This document shows, piece after piece, positions 1 to 8,370 of a stretch of DNA of 43,744 bases. Source of the stretch: CAZEFK01 sp964511405. Lineage in GTDB: Bacteria > Pseudomonadota > Alphaproteobacteria > Elsterales > Elsteraceae. A program made the position numbers and the translations under genes. The notes beneath the pieces are model-generated. The model ran no database searches, was not told where the DNA came from, and saw only the letters and a list, made by a program, of their open reading frames with translations. The first letter of the stretch is position 1, and every line of letters begins with the position of its first letter. The stretch is taken from contig CAZEFK010000031.1 in NCBI GenBank assembly GCA_964511405.1, positions 1 through 43,744 on the forward strand. Direction: 5' to 3'.

Positions 1-786
1 CCCGAGGTCCGCGCGCCGGCCGCCCCCGACGCGCGCCAGTCTCCCGCACCGGAGCTGCGCACCGGCCGCTCGGCCGATCCCAAGCCCGGCCGCACCGGCT
101 TCGGCGGCAAGGTCATCCAGATCGCCGAGAAGGTGCTGGAGCGCAACCGCATCGTCGCGCGGCGCACGCGCAGCAAGGAAGCCGATATCTTCCGTATGCT
201 GCGCGCCAAGGTCATGCAGACCATGGCCCGCCACAACATGAAGACCATCGCGATCACCAGCGCCAACTATGGCGAGGGCAAGACCACCGTGTCGGTCAAC
301 CTGGCGCTCAGCATCGCCATGGACGTCAGGCAGACGGTGCTGCTGGTCGACCTCGACCTGCGCAGCCCGCGCGTCCACCAGTATCTCGGTCTCGAAGCCT
401 CTGTGGGGCTGAGCGATTATTTCGCCTACGACACGCCGGTGCCGCAATGTCTGGTCAAGCCGTCGATCGAGCGGCTGACCGTGCTGCCGATCAGCAAGCC
501 GATCGAGAACTCGTCCGAGATCCTGGGCTCGCCGAAGATGTCGGCGCTGGCGACCGAGCTGCGCACCCGCTATGCCGACCGCATCGTCATCTATGACATG
601 CCGCCGCTGCTGGCGCAGGACGACGCGCTTACCTTCCTGCCCCATGTCGACGGCGTGCTGCTGGTGGTGCGCGACGGCGTCACCCACAGCGACGATGTCA
701 GCCATTGCCTGCACCAGCTGTCGGACAGCGCGGTGATCGGCACCGTCCTCAACGACTGCGCCGAGCGGTCGTTCAACAAGATGTGA
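1..786 (+). CDS. Tyrosine-protein autokinase of an exopolysaccharide system (5' partial)
   Basis: The reading frame is open from base 1, so the gene begins before the window. It is a CpsD/CapB/Wzc-type bacterial tyrosine kinase, which controls polymerisation and export of extracellular polysaccharide at the inner membrane. The P-loop NYGEGKTT (lysine about residue 94 of the visible part), the Walker A' strand LLVDLDLRSP and the Walker B-like strand IVIYDMPPLL are all visible. No tyrosine-rich tail follows: the protein stops shortly after NDCAERSFNKM. The next gene starts 17 bases downstream and is the ATPase normally paired with this kinase in XrtA/PEP-CTERM polysaccharide loci, which supports that assignment. 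A GTG at 133 could serve as an internal start, but the Arg/Pro-rich stretch before it reads through in frame and looks coding. The family call is solid; the exosortase link is inference. Confidence 0.87.
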   Translation, partial: PEVRAPAAPDARQSPAPELRTGRSADPKPGRTGFGGKVIQIAEKVLERNRIVARRTRSKEADIFRMLRAKVMQTMARHNMKTIAITSANYGEGKTTVSVNLALSIAMDVRQTVLLVDLDLRSPRVHQYLGLEASVGLSDYFAYDTPVPQCLVKPSIERLTVLPISKPIENSSEILGSPKMSALATELRTRYADRIVIYDMPPLLAQDDALTFLPHVDGVLLVVRDGVTHSDDVSHCLHQLSDSAVIGTVLNDCAERSFNKM

Positions 787-803
787 ACCAGGGGGCGCCG
801 GTC

Positions 804-1682
804 ATGTACGAGGCATTCTACGGTCTGCGCACCCGGCCCTTCTCGCTGCTGCCGGACCCGGATTTCTTGTACCTTAGCCGCCGCCACCGCGCCGCGGTCA
901 ACCTGCTCGACTACGGCATGATGAGCCAGGCCGGCTTCATCGTGATCTCGGGCGAGGTCGGCGCCGGCAAGACCACGATCATCCGCCGTTATCTCAAGAC
1001 CGCCGGCGACGATGTGACGATCGGCGTCATCACCAACGCCAACAAGGGGTTCGGCAAGCTTCTGAGCTGGGTGGCGATGGCGTTCGAGCTCGACCATCGC
1101 GGCCGGGACTATGTGAAGCTCTACAATCGGTTCGTCGAGTTCCTGCTGGCTCAGTATGCCGCCGGCCGCCGCAGCGTGCTGATCATCGACGAGGCGCAGA
1201 ACTTCAAGGCCGACACCTTGGAGGAGCTGCGCATGCTGTCCAACGTCAACAACGAGAAGGACCAGCTGCTGCAGATCGTGCTGGTCGGCCAGCCCGAGCT
1301 GCAGGAGACCTTGAAACGGCCCGAGCTGCGCCAGTTCGTCCAGCGCATCGCCGTCCACTGCCATCTTGGGTCGCTGGAACCGGCCGAGACCGCCGGCTTC
1401 ATCCGCCACCGCCTGGCCGTCGCTGGCGGCTCGCCATCGCTGTTCGACGATTTGGCTTGTGCGGCCGTCCACTATTTCACCGGTGGCGTGCCGCGCCTGA
1501 TCAACCTCTTGTGCGATCTCGCGCTGGTCTACGGCTATTCCGAAGACCTGCCGCGCATCGGCGCGGCCTGCGTGGTCGAGGTCGTGCGCGACCGCAACCA
1601 GTCCGGTCTCAGCGCCTTCGCCGGACTCGACGACCCAGAGGCCCTGGCCCTCTCGCTCAAGACGATCGGCGCCCAGGTCTGA
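804..1682 (+). CDS. ExeA-like AAA+ ATPase, XrtA/PEP-CTERM-associated type
   Basis: A 292-residue cytoplasmic ATPase of the ExeA/GspA type. Members placed beside CpsD-like kinases are known as XrtA-associated ATPases and are thought to energise or regulate polysaccharide or surface-protein export. The N-terminus MYEAFYGLRTRPFSLLPDP is the characteristic opening of the family. The Walker A motif GEVGAGKT is at residues 50-57, and Walker B VLIIDEAQN at about 125-133. The ATG at 804 is chosen because the family signature begins exactly there and a G-rich ribosome site (GGGGGCG) precedes it; an in-frame extension to 705 would overlap the kinase gene. It forms an operon with the kinase and converges on galE. 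Confidence 0.87.
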   Translation: MYEAFYGLRTRPFSLLPDPDFLYLSRRHRAAVNLLDYGMMSQAGFIVISGEVGAGKTTIIRRYLKTAGDDVTIGVITNANKGFGKLLSWVAMAFELDHRGRDYVKLYNRFVEFLLAQYAAGRRSVLIIDEAQNFKADTLEELRMLSNVNNEKDQLLQIVLVGQPELQETLKRPELRQFVQRIAVHCHLGSLEPAETAGFIRHRLAVAGGSPSLFDDLACAAVHYFTGGVPRLINLLCDLALVYGYSEDLPRIGAACVVEVVRDRNQSGLSAFAGLDDPEALALSLKTIGAQV

Positions 1683-1707
1683 GGCGGAGCAGGGACGTGA
1701 CCGGCCG

Positions 1708-2721
1708 TTACGCCGCCGGCGCCTCGGCCGGCCGCCGCGTCTTCCGGTGCCAGGCCCAGGCCGTGCGCACGATACTGTCGAGGTCGCTCAGCGGCGCCTG
1801 GAAGCGCAGCACCTGCTCGGCCAGCCGGGGGTCGGCCACCAGCGCCGGCGGGTCGCCCGGCCGGCGCGGCTCCTCGCGCACCGGCACGGTCAGGCCGGTG
1901 ATGCGCTCCACCGCCCGGATGATCGCGCGCACCGACTGGCCGCGGCCGGTGCCCAAGTTGAACGCCCGGCTCTCGCCGCCCCCCAGGCTGTAGCGCAGCG
2001 CCCGCACATGGGCAGCGGCCAAGTCGGTCACATGGATGTAGTCGCGAATGCAGGTGCCGTCCGGCGTCGGATAGTCGGTGCCGAACAGGCTCAGCTGCGG
2101 CGCCTGGCCGTCGGCGGCCATCAGCGTGCGCGGGATCAGGTGCGTCTCGGGCTCGTGCAGCTCGCCGGTCTCGCCATCGGGGTCGGCGCCGCAGGCGTTG
2201 AAGTAGCGCAGGGCCACCCAGTTCAGGCCATAGGCCGCGGCCGAGTCGGCCAGCAGCCACTCCACCGCCAGCTTGCTGCGGCCATAGGGGTTGATCGGGC
2301 GCTGCGGCGTGTCCTCGGCCATCGGCACCCGGTCGGGCAGGCCATAAGTGGCGCAGGTGCTGCTGAACACCAGCCGGTCGACGCCGTGCTCGCGCATCGC
2401 CTCCAGCAGGGTCAGCGTCGCCGCCACGTTGTTGCGGTAGAAGGCGTGCGGCTGGCGCACCGACTCGCCAACCTCCGACAGCGCCGCGAAATGCATGACC
2501 GCCACCGGCTTCCAGCGCGCCAGCACGCGGTCCAGCAGGGCGCGGTCGCCGGCGTCGCCCTCTTCCAGCGGCCCCCAGCGCACCAGCCGCCGGTGGCCGC
2601 GGCTCAGATTGTCCAGGGCCACCGGCCGGAACCCGGCGCCGGCCAGCGCCTTGCAGGCGTGGCTGCCGATATAGCCGGCACCGCCGACCACCAGGACCGG
2701 CATCATCGGGCGCTCGCTCAT
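1708..2721 (-). CDS. galE: UDP-glucose 4-epimerase
   Basis: A 337-residue extended short-chain dehydrogenase that interconverts UDP-glucose and UDP-galactose with bound NAD, supplying galactose for surface polysaccharide. The Rossmann motif GGAGYIG is at residues 13-19. The catalytic region VFSSTCATYG lies near 118-127, followed by the Tyr-Lys pair in NPYGRSK (Y146, K150). The length matches the family. Met1, Met6 and Met7 are all possible starts; none has a strong Shine-Dalgarno site, so the first is kept. It converges on the kinase/ATPase pair with 25 bases between stops, consistent with a shared polysaccharide locus. Another UDP-sugar epimerase cannot be excluded, but the motifs fit GalE best. 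Confidence 0.9.
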   Translation of the reverse strand: MSERPMMPVLVVGGAGYIGSHACKALAGAGFRPVALDNLSRGHRRLVRWGPLEEGDAGDRALLDRVLARWKPVAVMHFAALSEVGESVRQPHAFYRNNVAATLTLLEAMREHGVDRLVFSSTCATYGLPDRVPMAEDTPQRPINPYGRSKLAVEWLLADSAAAYGLNWVALRYFNACGADPDGETGELHEPETHLIPRTLMAADGQAPQLSLFGTDYPTPDGTCIRDYIHVTDLAAAHVRALRYSLGGGESRAFNLGTGRGQSVRAIIRAVERITGLTVPVREEPRRPGDPPALVADPRLAEQVLRFQAPLSDLDSIVRTAWAWHRKTRRPAEAPAA

Positions 2722-2872
2722 GGGCTGTGGTCCGGCCTGTTAATTAATGGGCCTCATATTAATCTTAAGGCGCGCGGCCGATCCATTCGAAAAAACATTG
2801 CGGGCGGCTGTCGGCGGGCGCCCGCCGCCGCCGTCCTCGGGGCATCACGCACCACGGGCATGAGGATCGGCC
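2722..2872. promoter_or_regulatory. Divergent intergenic region between galE and the VOC gene
   Basis: This 151-base gap holds the divergent promoters of galE (minus) and the VOC-family gene (plus). It contains a conspicuous A+T-rich block at about 2740-2770, with TTAATTAA and ATATTAATCTTAAG, in otherwise G+C-rich DNA, as expected for -10 elements. A GAGG ribosome site sits about 8 bases before the ATG at 2873. No operator palindrome longer than the TTAATTAA octamer was seen. Confidence 0.45.
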
Positions 2873-3283
2873 ATGGCGTTCACCCCCTACATCTTCTTCG
2901 GCGGCGACTGCCGCGAGGCGTTCGAGCTCTACCAGCGGGTCCTGGGCGGGCGGATCACGGCGATGATGACCCATGTCGGCACGCCGGTCGAAGACCAGGT
3001 CCCGGAGCATTGGCGCGACAAGATCCTCCATGCCTGCCTGGAGGTCGACGGCCGCCAGCTCATGGCGTCGGACTCGCCGCCCGACCGCCGCCGGCCGCCG
3101 GGCGGCTATGCGGTCCATTTCACGGCCAAGGGCCCCGACGATGCCGAGCGCATCTTCCACGCCCTGGCCGATGGCGGCTCCGTCACCATGCCGATCGCGC
3201 CGACCTTCTGGGCTCAGCGCTTCGGCATGCTGGTCGACCGCTTCGGCACCTTGTGGATGATCACTACCCCGTCGGCTGCCTGA
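2873..3283 (+). CDS. VOC-superfamily (PhnB/glyoxalase-like) protein
   Basis: A 136-residue protein of the PhnB-like branch of the vicinal oxygen chelate fold, probably a dimeric cytosolic protein of unknown substrate. The opening TPYIFFGGDCREAFELYQRVLGG is the standard PhnB-like beta-alpha start. The middle DQVPEHWRDKILHACLEVDG and the end WAQRFGMLVDRFGTLWMI also match the family (the last typically W...FG...D.FG..W). Metal-binding residues cannot be assigned with confidence. The start has a GAGG site 8 bases upstream. The 3' end overlaps the convergent MFS gene by 20 bases, so the two transcripts are antisense at their tails. Confidence 0.8.
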   Translation: MAFTPYIFFGGDCREAFELYQRVLGGRITAMMTHVGTPVEDQVPEHWRDKILHACLEVDGRQLMASDSPPDRRRPPGGYAVHFTAKGPDDAERIFHALADGGSVTMPIAPTFWAQRFGMLVDRFGTLWMITTPSAA

Positions 3284-4745
3284 CCCGCCCGGCGGCGCTG
3301 CGCCGGATGCGCAGCGCCGTCAGCGGCACCCGCGCCAGCTTCTGCAGCCCGGCCGCGCTGGACAGGCTGTGCAGCGACCGGCGGGTCTCGGCCATGAGCT
3401 GCGGAATGGCGATGCCGTCGGTCAGCTCGCCATGCTCCTCGACCCGGGCGAGCAGGCGCAGCGACAGGAAGCCCAGGACCGCGGCCAGGCCGAAGAAGAA
3501 GGTCCAGGACTGGAAGGTCAGGGCCTCGAACGCCAGGTTGGCGGCCGGGCCCGTCCAGCGGATCGACAGGCTGAGCTGATGGACGGCGAAGAAATCGGCG
3601 CCGGCGCCGCCCAGCAGCGACGCCAGGCTGGCCGAGACCGAGGTCACGACGCCGTTGGCGGCCAGGAACGCCGTGGCATGCCCGGCCGGCGACAGCTTCA
3701 TGGCGATGTTTCCCGACGCCAGCCCGACCCCGGCGGTCGACAGCCCCATCAGGGCGTGCAGCACCACCAGCAGCGGTAGCAAGGCGCCGGACAGCCAGGG
3801 CTGGCCGGTCAGGCTCCAGGCCAAAAGGCAGACCAGGAACAAGGGCGCGGTCAGGCGCAGCACCGCGCGGCTGCCGAAGCGGTCGCCCAGCCGGCCCCAG
3901 ACCTGCAGGAACGCCAGGTTGGCGACCTGGCTGACCACGTTCAGCCCGACCACCATGGCCATGGGCATGCCCAGGGTCCGCAGCATGTAGACGGTCAGGA
4001 ACGGGCCGGCCAGATTGACCGCGAAGTTCCACGCCGCCAGGAACGCGATCAGGCGCCGGAAATTGCCGTCGTGGAAGGGCTCGGCCAGCAGCGCCAGCGG
4101 GCGCTGGGCGACCGGTGGCGGCGCCATCGGCGGCTCGGGCGTGCGCGCCAGCAGCACCGCACCGATCAGGCCCGCGGTGGCGCCTGTCGCGAACAGGGCC
4201 GAATAGGCAAAGATCGCGCTCTCCGGCGCCCGGTGCTTCCAGGCGTCGATCGCCGCCCCGGCGGCCAGGCTCAACAGCAGGCTGAAGGTGGTGGTCATCA
4301 GGTTGCGCAGCCCGAAGAAGCGGCCGTAGCGGTCCTCCGGCACCAGATCGCGCATCCAGCTGTTCCAGGCGCAGCCGCTGACCGCGCCCAGGCCCTGATG
4401 GACGGCCAGGGCGCCGGCCACCAGCGCGATCGCGGCCGGGCCCGGCAGCAGCGGCGCCGCCGCCACCGCCAGCAGGAAGCAGCGTCCGAGGGCCGACGCC
4501 GCCACCGCGACCCGGCGCCGTTGGCGCAGCCGTTCGACCAGCAGCACTGCCGGGATCTGCAGCAGCTGCACCAGGAAGGGGATCGCCGCCAGGACGCCGA
4601 TCAGGACGTTGCTGGCATCCAGCGCCACGGCCAGGCCGGCCAGGAACACGCCTGTGGTGAGCGTACCCATGGCTTCGCTGGCGACGCTGTCCCACAGCAC
4701 CAAGCGGAGCGCCCGGTCGAGGGTGGCGGAGGTGAACGGTTCCAT
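3264..4745 (-). CDS. MFS transporter
   Basis: A 493-residue inner-membrane protein with about twelve hydrophobic segments and a central polar loop, typical of the major facilitator superfamily. The N-terminus (MEPFTSATLDRALRLVLWDS) precedes the first helices. A long C-terminal cytoplasmic tail (about 50 residues, many Arg) follows the last helix. The cytoplasmic loop LLVERLRQRRRVAVAAS between helices 2 and 3 resembles the MFS loop 2-3 motif. No substrate can be inferred. It lies 32 bases downstream of the glycosyltransferase-like gene on the same strand and may be cotranscribed with it. Export or import direction is not visible. Confidence 0.83.
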   Translation of the reverse strand: MEPFTSATLDRALRLVLWDSVASEAMGTLTTGVFLAGLAVALDASNVLIGVLAAIPFLVQLLQIPAVLLVERLRQRRRVAVAASALGRCFLLAVAAAPLLPGPAAIALVAGALAVHQGLGAVSGCAWNSWMRDLVPEDRYGRFFGLRNLMTTTFSLLLSLAAGAAIDAWKHRAPESAIFAYSALFATGATAGLIGAVLLARTPEPPMAPPPVAQRPLALLAEPFHDGNFRRLIAFLAAWNFAVNLAGPFLTVYMLRTLGMPMAMVVGLNVVSQVANLAFLQVWGRLGDRFGSRAVLRLTAPLFLVCLLAWSLTGQPWLSGALLPLLVVLHALMGLSTAGVGLASGNIAMKLSPAGHATAFLAANGVVTSVSASLASLLGGAGADFFAVHQLSLSIRWTGPAANLAFEALTFQSWTFFFGLAAVLGFLSLRLLARVEEHGELTDGIAIPQLMAETRRSLHSLSSAAGLQKLARVPLTALRIRRSAAGRVRQPTG

Positions 4746-4777
4746 CGCCGCTTACCAACGCAGCGGCGCGCCGGCTG

Positions 4778-6469
4778 TCACGGCGTGCCGGGGCAGCGCG
4801 GCTCCAGCGTCACGATGCGGTAGAGATCGCGGCCGTCGCCATCCAGGACGTCCTGGGCGGCGACCACGCACAGCCCCAGCGTCGCCACCACCGCCCAGAA
4901 ATTGGCGTTGGCATGGGGCATCACGGCGAACGGGGCGGGATGGGTGACCACCACCGTGGGATGCCCGGACAGCAGCCGTTTCAGCCGATCATCGGGCGCG
5001 CCGGGCGCGGCCTGGGCGAACCAGCCCCAAACGCTGCGATAGCGGGCGCGCTGCTCCGGCGGGGCCAGCACCACCAGCGGCTCGTGCAGGCCCCAGTCGA
5101 CCGACAGCACCGTCTCGGCCGGCATCTCGGCCAGTCGGTCCGCCAGCGTCGCGATCGCCGGGTCCATCAGCGGGTTGTAGCCGTGGCCATCGGCCAGCCG
5201 GGCGCCGTAGGCGGCATCGGTCCGCAGCTCGGCGGCCACGACGGCCGCGGCCAGCAGCCCCGCCGCCACCACCGCCCGATGCGGCCGGCCGAGGCGGCGG
5301 CCGGCATGGACCGCCAGCAGCACCAGCAGCAGGTGGTTGAAGGGCCACAGCACCAGCGCATGGTGGGCAAAGCTGGTCTGGCGGGTCGCGGCCATGGCCG
5401 CCAGCAGCCCGGCAACCACCAGGGCCACGAACGCCGTGGCGCGCGTCACCGCGTCGGCCCTGATGCGGCCGCGCAGCAGCGTCGCGGCCACCGCCAGGCC
5501 CGCCGCCAGCTCGACCGGCAGCAGCCAGGCGACCCAGGGCGACAGTGCCCCCAGGCCGGCCGGGCCGAAGATCCAGCCATAGACCGCCGCGCCGTCCAGG
5601 GTGTCGACCACCAGCCGCGCCAGCAGGTCCAGGCGCTGGAACAGCGGCTGGCCGGCGCCCAGCCCGGGCAGGTCCAGGCGCGTCGCCTTCAGCACCAGAT
5701 AGCCCAGCGGCAGGCACAGGGCGCCAAACCCGGCCGCGAGCGCCGCCGCCTGCCCGGGCCGCTGCCGTGCCCATCCCCATAGCCGGTCGCCATAGGCGGC
5801 GCCGGCGCCGACGCCGACCGCGCCGATCACCCACAGGAAGCTCAGCTTGTCATAGAAACCCAGCAGCAGCGCCGCGGCCGCCACCAGCAGCGGCCGCGCC
5901 CGCGGCCGCTCGGCGAAGGCGACGATGGCGCCGCAGGCGGCAAGCTTGCAGGCGGTCGCCAGCACCACCGGACCCCAGTCGAACCGGGCCTGGGACAGGA
6001 AGGCGGGGTCGACGGCGGTCAGCGCCGTCAGCACGGCTGCCGGCGCCGGGCCGAGCCGGCGCGCGGCGAACCAGCCGAGCGCGGCGATCGTCGCCGCCGC
6101 GACCAGCACCATCGGCAGCCGCAGGCCGATGGCGTCGAGCGCCGCCAGCGCCAGCACCGGCGCGTAGAGCAGGGATTTCAGCGAGCCGACATAGAAGGGC
6201 GACGCCAGCAGCGGAATCCGGCCCAGCCGCAGCGTGACCGCGGCGTCGATGGCGCGGTCCCACAGCATCTGCAGGGTCGCCGGCGCGAAGATCACCTCGT
6301 CGGCATAAAGCCCCGGCCGGCCCAGCCGGACCAGCGCCAGGGCCAGGACGATCGCAGCCCCGGCGGCGGCCACCAGCCCGGCCGATCGCCGGGGCCCCAG
6401 GCCTGTCGACTCCAGTCCTGTTGGCCCCAGTCCTGTTGGCCCCAGTCCTGTCGCGGCGTCCCCCGGCAC
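4778..6469 (-). CDS. Multi-spanning membrane protein, probable GT-C (ArnT/PMT-like) glycosyltransferase
   Basis: A 563-residue polytopic membrane protein with about ten hydrophobic segments. After the first helix comes LYADEVIFAP, an acidic pair in the first periplasmic loop. That is where GT-C glycosyltransferases that use lipid-linked sugar donors keep their catalytic acidic residues. The C-terminal third is a soluble periplasmic-type domain (about residues 440-563). The first 27 residues are odd: they derive from four copies of a 15-bp repeat and read GLGPTGLGPTGLESTGLGP. The true start may therefore lie inside or after the repeat. Donor, acceptor and even enzymatic activity are inference. 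It is followed by the MFS gene. Confidence 0.55.
   Translation of the reverse strand: MPGDAATGLGPTGLGPTGLESTGLGPRRSAGLVAAAGAAIVLALALVRLGRPGLYADEVIFAPATLQMLWDRAIDAAVTLRLGRIPLLASPFYVGSLKSLLYAPVLALAALDAIGLRLPMVLVAAATIAALGWFAARRLGPAPAAVLTALTAVDPAFLSQARFDWGPVVLATACKLAACGAIVAFAERPRARPLLVAAAALLLGFYDKLSFLWVIGAVGVGAGAAYGDRLWGWARQRPGQAAALAAGFGALCLPLGYLVLKATRLDLPGLGAGQPLFQRLDLLARLVVDTLDGAAVYGWIFGPAGLGALSPWVAWLLPVELAAGLAVAATLLRGRIRADAVTRATAFVALVVAGLLAAMAATRQTSFAHHALVLWPFNHLLLVLLAVHAGRRLGRPHRAVVAAGLLAAAVVAAELRTDAAYGARLADGHGYNPLMDPAIATLADRLAEMPAETVLSVDWGLHEPLVVLAPPEQRARYRSVWGWFAQAAPGAPDDRLKRLLSGHPTVVVTHPAPFAVMPHANANFWAVVATLGLCVVAAQDVLDGDGRDLYRIVTLEPRCPGTP
6393..6452. repeat. Four tandem copies of a 15-bp repeat at the start of the GT-C-like gene
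   Basis: Units at 6393-6407, 6408-6422, 6423-6437 and 6438-6452 share the pattern GGCCCCAGTCCTGTT. The two right-hand units are almost identical and the two left-hand ones diverged. Because the unit is a multiple of three, copy-number change would keep the downstream frame and only lengthen or shorten a Gly-Leu-Gly-Pro-Thr-type tail before the first membrane helix. Confidence 0.9.
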
Positions 6470-6535
6470 GATTCCCCCGCCGCTGCCCAGTCCGGCGCCG
6501 ACCTTACCCGGCCGGCGCCGGTCGCGCAGCCCTGC

Positions 6536-7399
6536 TCAGCGCGGGACCAGCTTGCGGTACAGGTGCCAGGTGGCATGGCCCAGCACCGGCATTACCACGA
6601 TCAGCCCGACCAGCAGCGGCACCGCCCCGGCCACCAGCCCGCCGGCCACGATCAACCCCCACAGCGCGATCGGCCCGGGGTTCATCATGAACGCGTCGAC
6701 CGAGGTGCGGATCGCCGTGTCGACACCGGCGTTGCGGTCCAGCAGCAGCGGGAAGGTGACCACGCTGATCGCCAGCACCACCACCGCGAACAGGAATCCG
6801 ACTCCGATGCCGACCACCATCAGCTCCCATCCGGCGCTGGTCGTGAACAGGTCGTCGATGAAGTGCCCGAGCGAGGCGGGCGGCTCCGGCCCCAGCGTGA
6901 TGTCGTAGATCACCTGCGCCGCCCCCAGCCACACGACATAGATCACGGCCAGCAGCAGGCCCATGATCCCGATCGCGCCGATACTGGGTGCCTGCAGCAC
7001 CTTGAAGGCGTCGATCCAGCGCACCGTTTCGCCCAGCTCGCGACGGCGGCTGAGCTCATAGAGCCCGATGCCCGCGAACGGCCCGATCAGCGCGAAGCCC
7101 GAGGCCAGCGGGAACAGCAGCGGCAGCAGGTCGTAGCCGAAGGCCAGCCGCGACAGGATCAGCCCCGCCACCGGATAGATCGCGCACAGGAACAGGACGT
7201 CGGTGCGGTAGGCGCCGAAATCCTGCAGGCCCAGCTCCAGCACGTCCCAGATGTCCGACGTCGTGATCCGGCGCACCGTGGGCGCCGGGGAATGCAGCGT
7301 GTCCTGCATGCGGCGCACGGCCCGGCCCGCCGAGCCGAAGGCCAGTGCCGCGTCGTGGAGTTGAGACCAGCCCCGCTCGATGGGATTGCGTATGGCCAT
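6536..7399 (-). CDS. DUF2189-family integral membrane protein
   Basis: A 287-residue inner-membrane protein with about six hydrophobic segments, matching the DUF2189 family (function unknown; sometimes annotated as a cytochrome c oxidase-related membrane protein). Family-like stretches include DIWDVLELGLQDFGAYRTDVLFLCAIYP, the loop GIGLYELSRRRELGE and the late DAFMMNPGPIALWG. The ATG at 7399 is selected rather than an upstream in-frame start because a GGGAGG ribosome site lies about 8 bases before it and the residues before it are unlike the family. It lies between the beta-barrel-like gene and the GT-C-like gene on the same strand. No partner is evident. Confidence 0.83.
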   Translation of the reverse strand: MAIRNPIERGWSQLHDAALAFGSAGRAVRRMQDTLHSPAPTVRRITTSDIWDVLELGLQDFGAYRTDVLFLCAIYPVAGLILSRLAFGYDLLPLLFPLASGFALIGPFAGIGLYELSRRRELGETVRWIDAFKVLQAPSIGAIGIMGLLLAVIYVVWLGAAQVIYDITLGPEPPASLGHFIDDLFTTSAGWELMVVGIGVGFLFAVVVLAISVVTFPLLLDRNAGVDTAIRTSVDAFMMNPGPIALWGLIVAGGLVAGAVPLLVGLIVVMPVLGHATWHLYRKLVPR

Positions 7400-7502
7400 G
7401 ATGCATCCTCCCGAACCTGAGGGTTCGAGGGGCCGCTGGCCCGCGCCGGTCACGCGACAACCGCGACCCGCCCTGGCCGCCATCATACGCCGATGCGGGG
7501 GA

Positions 7503-8369
7503 TCAGAACAGCGGCCGGCCGATGGTGGTCGGGAACAGGAAGTCCAGCGACAGGTGCAGCTGCGCCGCCACGCCCACGCCGGAGCCGCTGGCGCGGCTCA
7601 GCGGCACCAGCGCCTCGAGCCCGAAATCCCAGCCCGCGCCGGCATAGTTGAACCCGGGGGCGACCAGGCCCGAGGCCTTGCCCGCCTGTGGCCCCACCGG
7701 ATTGTTGAAGGCGACCTCGACCATCGGCGTGACGTCGTGCAGGAACGCCGGCACGGCATCGGCGTCGACCTTGGAGGCCAGGTACTGGAAGGAATATTCG
7801 AGCACCAGCCCGGTGGCCCATTGGTTGGCCCGCGGGCCGGCATCGGCGATCTGGTAGCCGGCGAAGCCGCCGATCGCCAGCGGCCGCAGATAGCCGATGT
7901 CCCAGTCGCCCAGGCCCTTGGCGGCGTACAGCGTCGGCATGGTCGCGCTGTGCGGGTCGGCGCCGATCCGGCGGGCGCCGGTGCTGCCGAACTCGCGGGC
8001 CACGCCCACCGACATCAGGAGCTCGCGGTCGGGGTCCTGGACCGCCAGATACTGGGCCGCGGCCTGGGCATTCTGCCAGCCGGTGCGGGTGGCGCCGCGC
8101 CCGGGGTCGGACCAGCCATAGCCCTCTTCCAGGGTGACGCTGAAGCGCTCGGTGATGGTCTTGGAATAGGTGGCCGTCAGCGCCGTCGAGCGGCCGCTGG
8201 GCCCGTGCGCGGCCGATTGCTGCGGCTGGGTCGTGACCGTGGCATAGGCTTCGTCGGTCGGTGCCAGCTGCGGCAGCACGATATTGGCCGGCATGATGCG
8301 GTCGCCGGCGGCGGTGTAGGCCCAGGCCGGGGCCGCGGGCAGCAGCAGCGCCAGGGCGATCCACGCCAA
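7503..8369 (-). CDS. Secreted, probable outer-membrane beta-barrel protein of the FecR/cyclase cluster
   Basis: A 288-residue protein with a clear Sec signal peptide (MAWIALALLLPAAPAWA, cleavage after residue 17). It is rich in alternating aromatic strands (for example WATGLVLEYSFQYLAS, GWDFGLEALVPL, VAAQLHLSLDFLF) and ends in phenylalanine, the usual C-terminus of outer-membrane barrels. The proposed start is a TTG at 8369, one base after the cyclase TGA. This is the only start giving a compact signal peptide, and it implies translational coupling. Upstream ATGs in the same frame would overlap the cyclase by more than 80 bases. Function is unknown; a transporter-like or MetA-pathway-like barrel is possible. 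Confidence 0.68.
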   Translation of the reverse strand: MAWIALALLLPAAPAWAYTAAGDRIMPANIVLPQLAPTDEAYATVTTQPQQSAAHGPSGRSTALTATYSKTITERFSVTLEEGYGWSDPGRGATRTGWQNAQAAAQYLAVQDPDRELLMSVGVAREFGSTGARRIGADPHSATMPTLYAAKGLGDWDIGYLRPLAIGGFAGYQIADAGPRANQWATGLVLEYSFQYLASKVDADAVPAFLHDVTPMVEVAFNNPVGPQAGKASGLVAPGFNYAGAGWDFGLEALVPLSRASGSGVGVAAQLHLSLDFLFPTTIGRPLF

Positions 8370-8370
8370 G

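Noticed and set aside
1747..3579. Long plus-strand open frame over galE and the VOC gene
   Set aside because: Antisense to galE, rich in His/Gln/Arg low-complexity translation typical of the reverse of high-GC genes. It also runs through the VOC gene in another frame.
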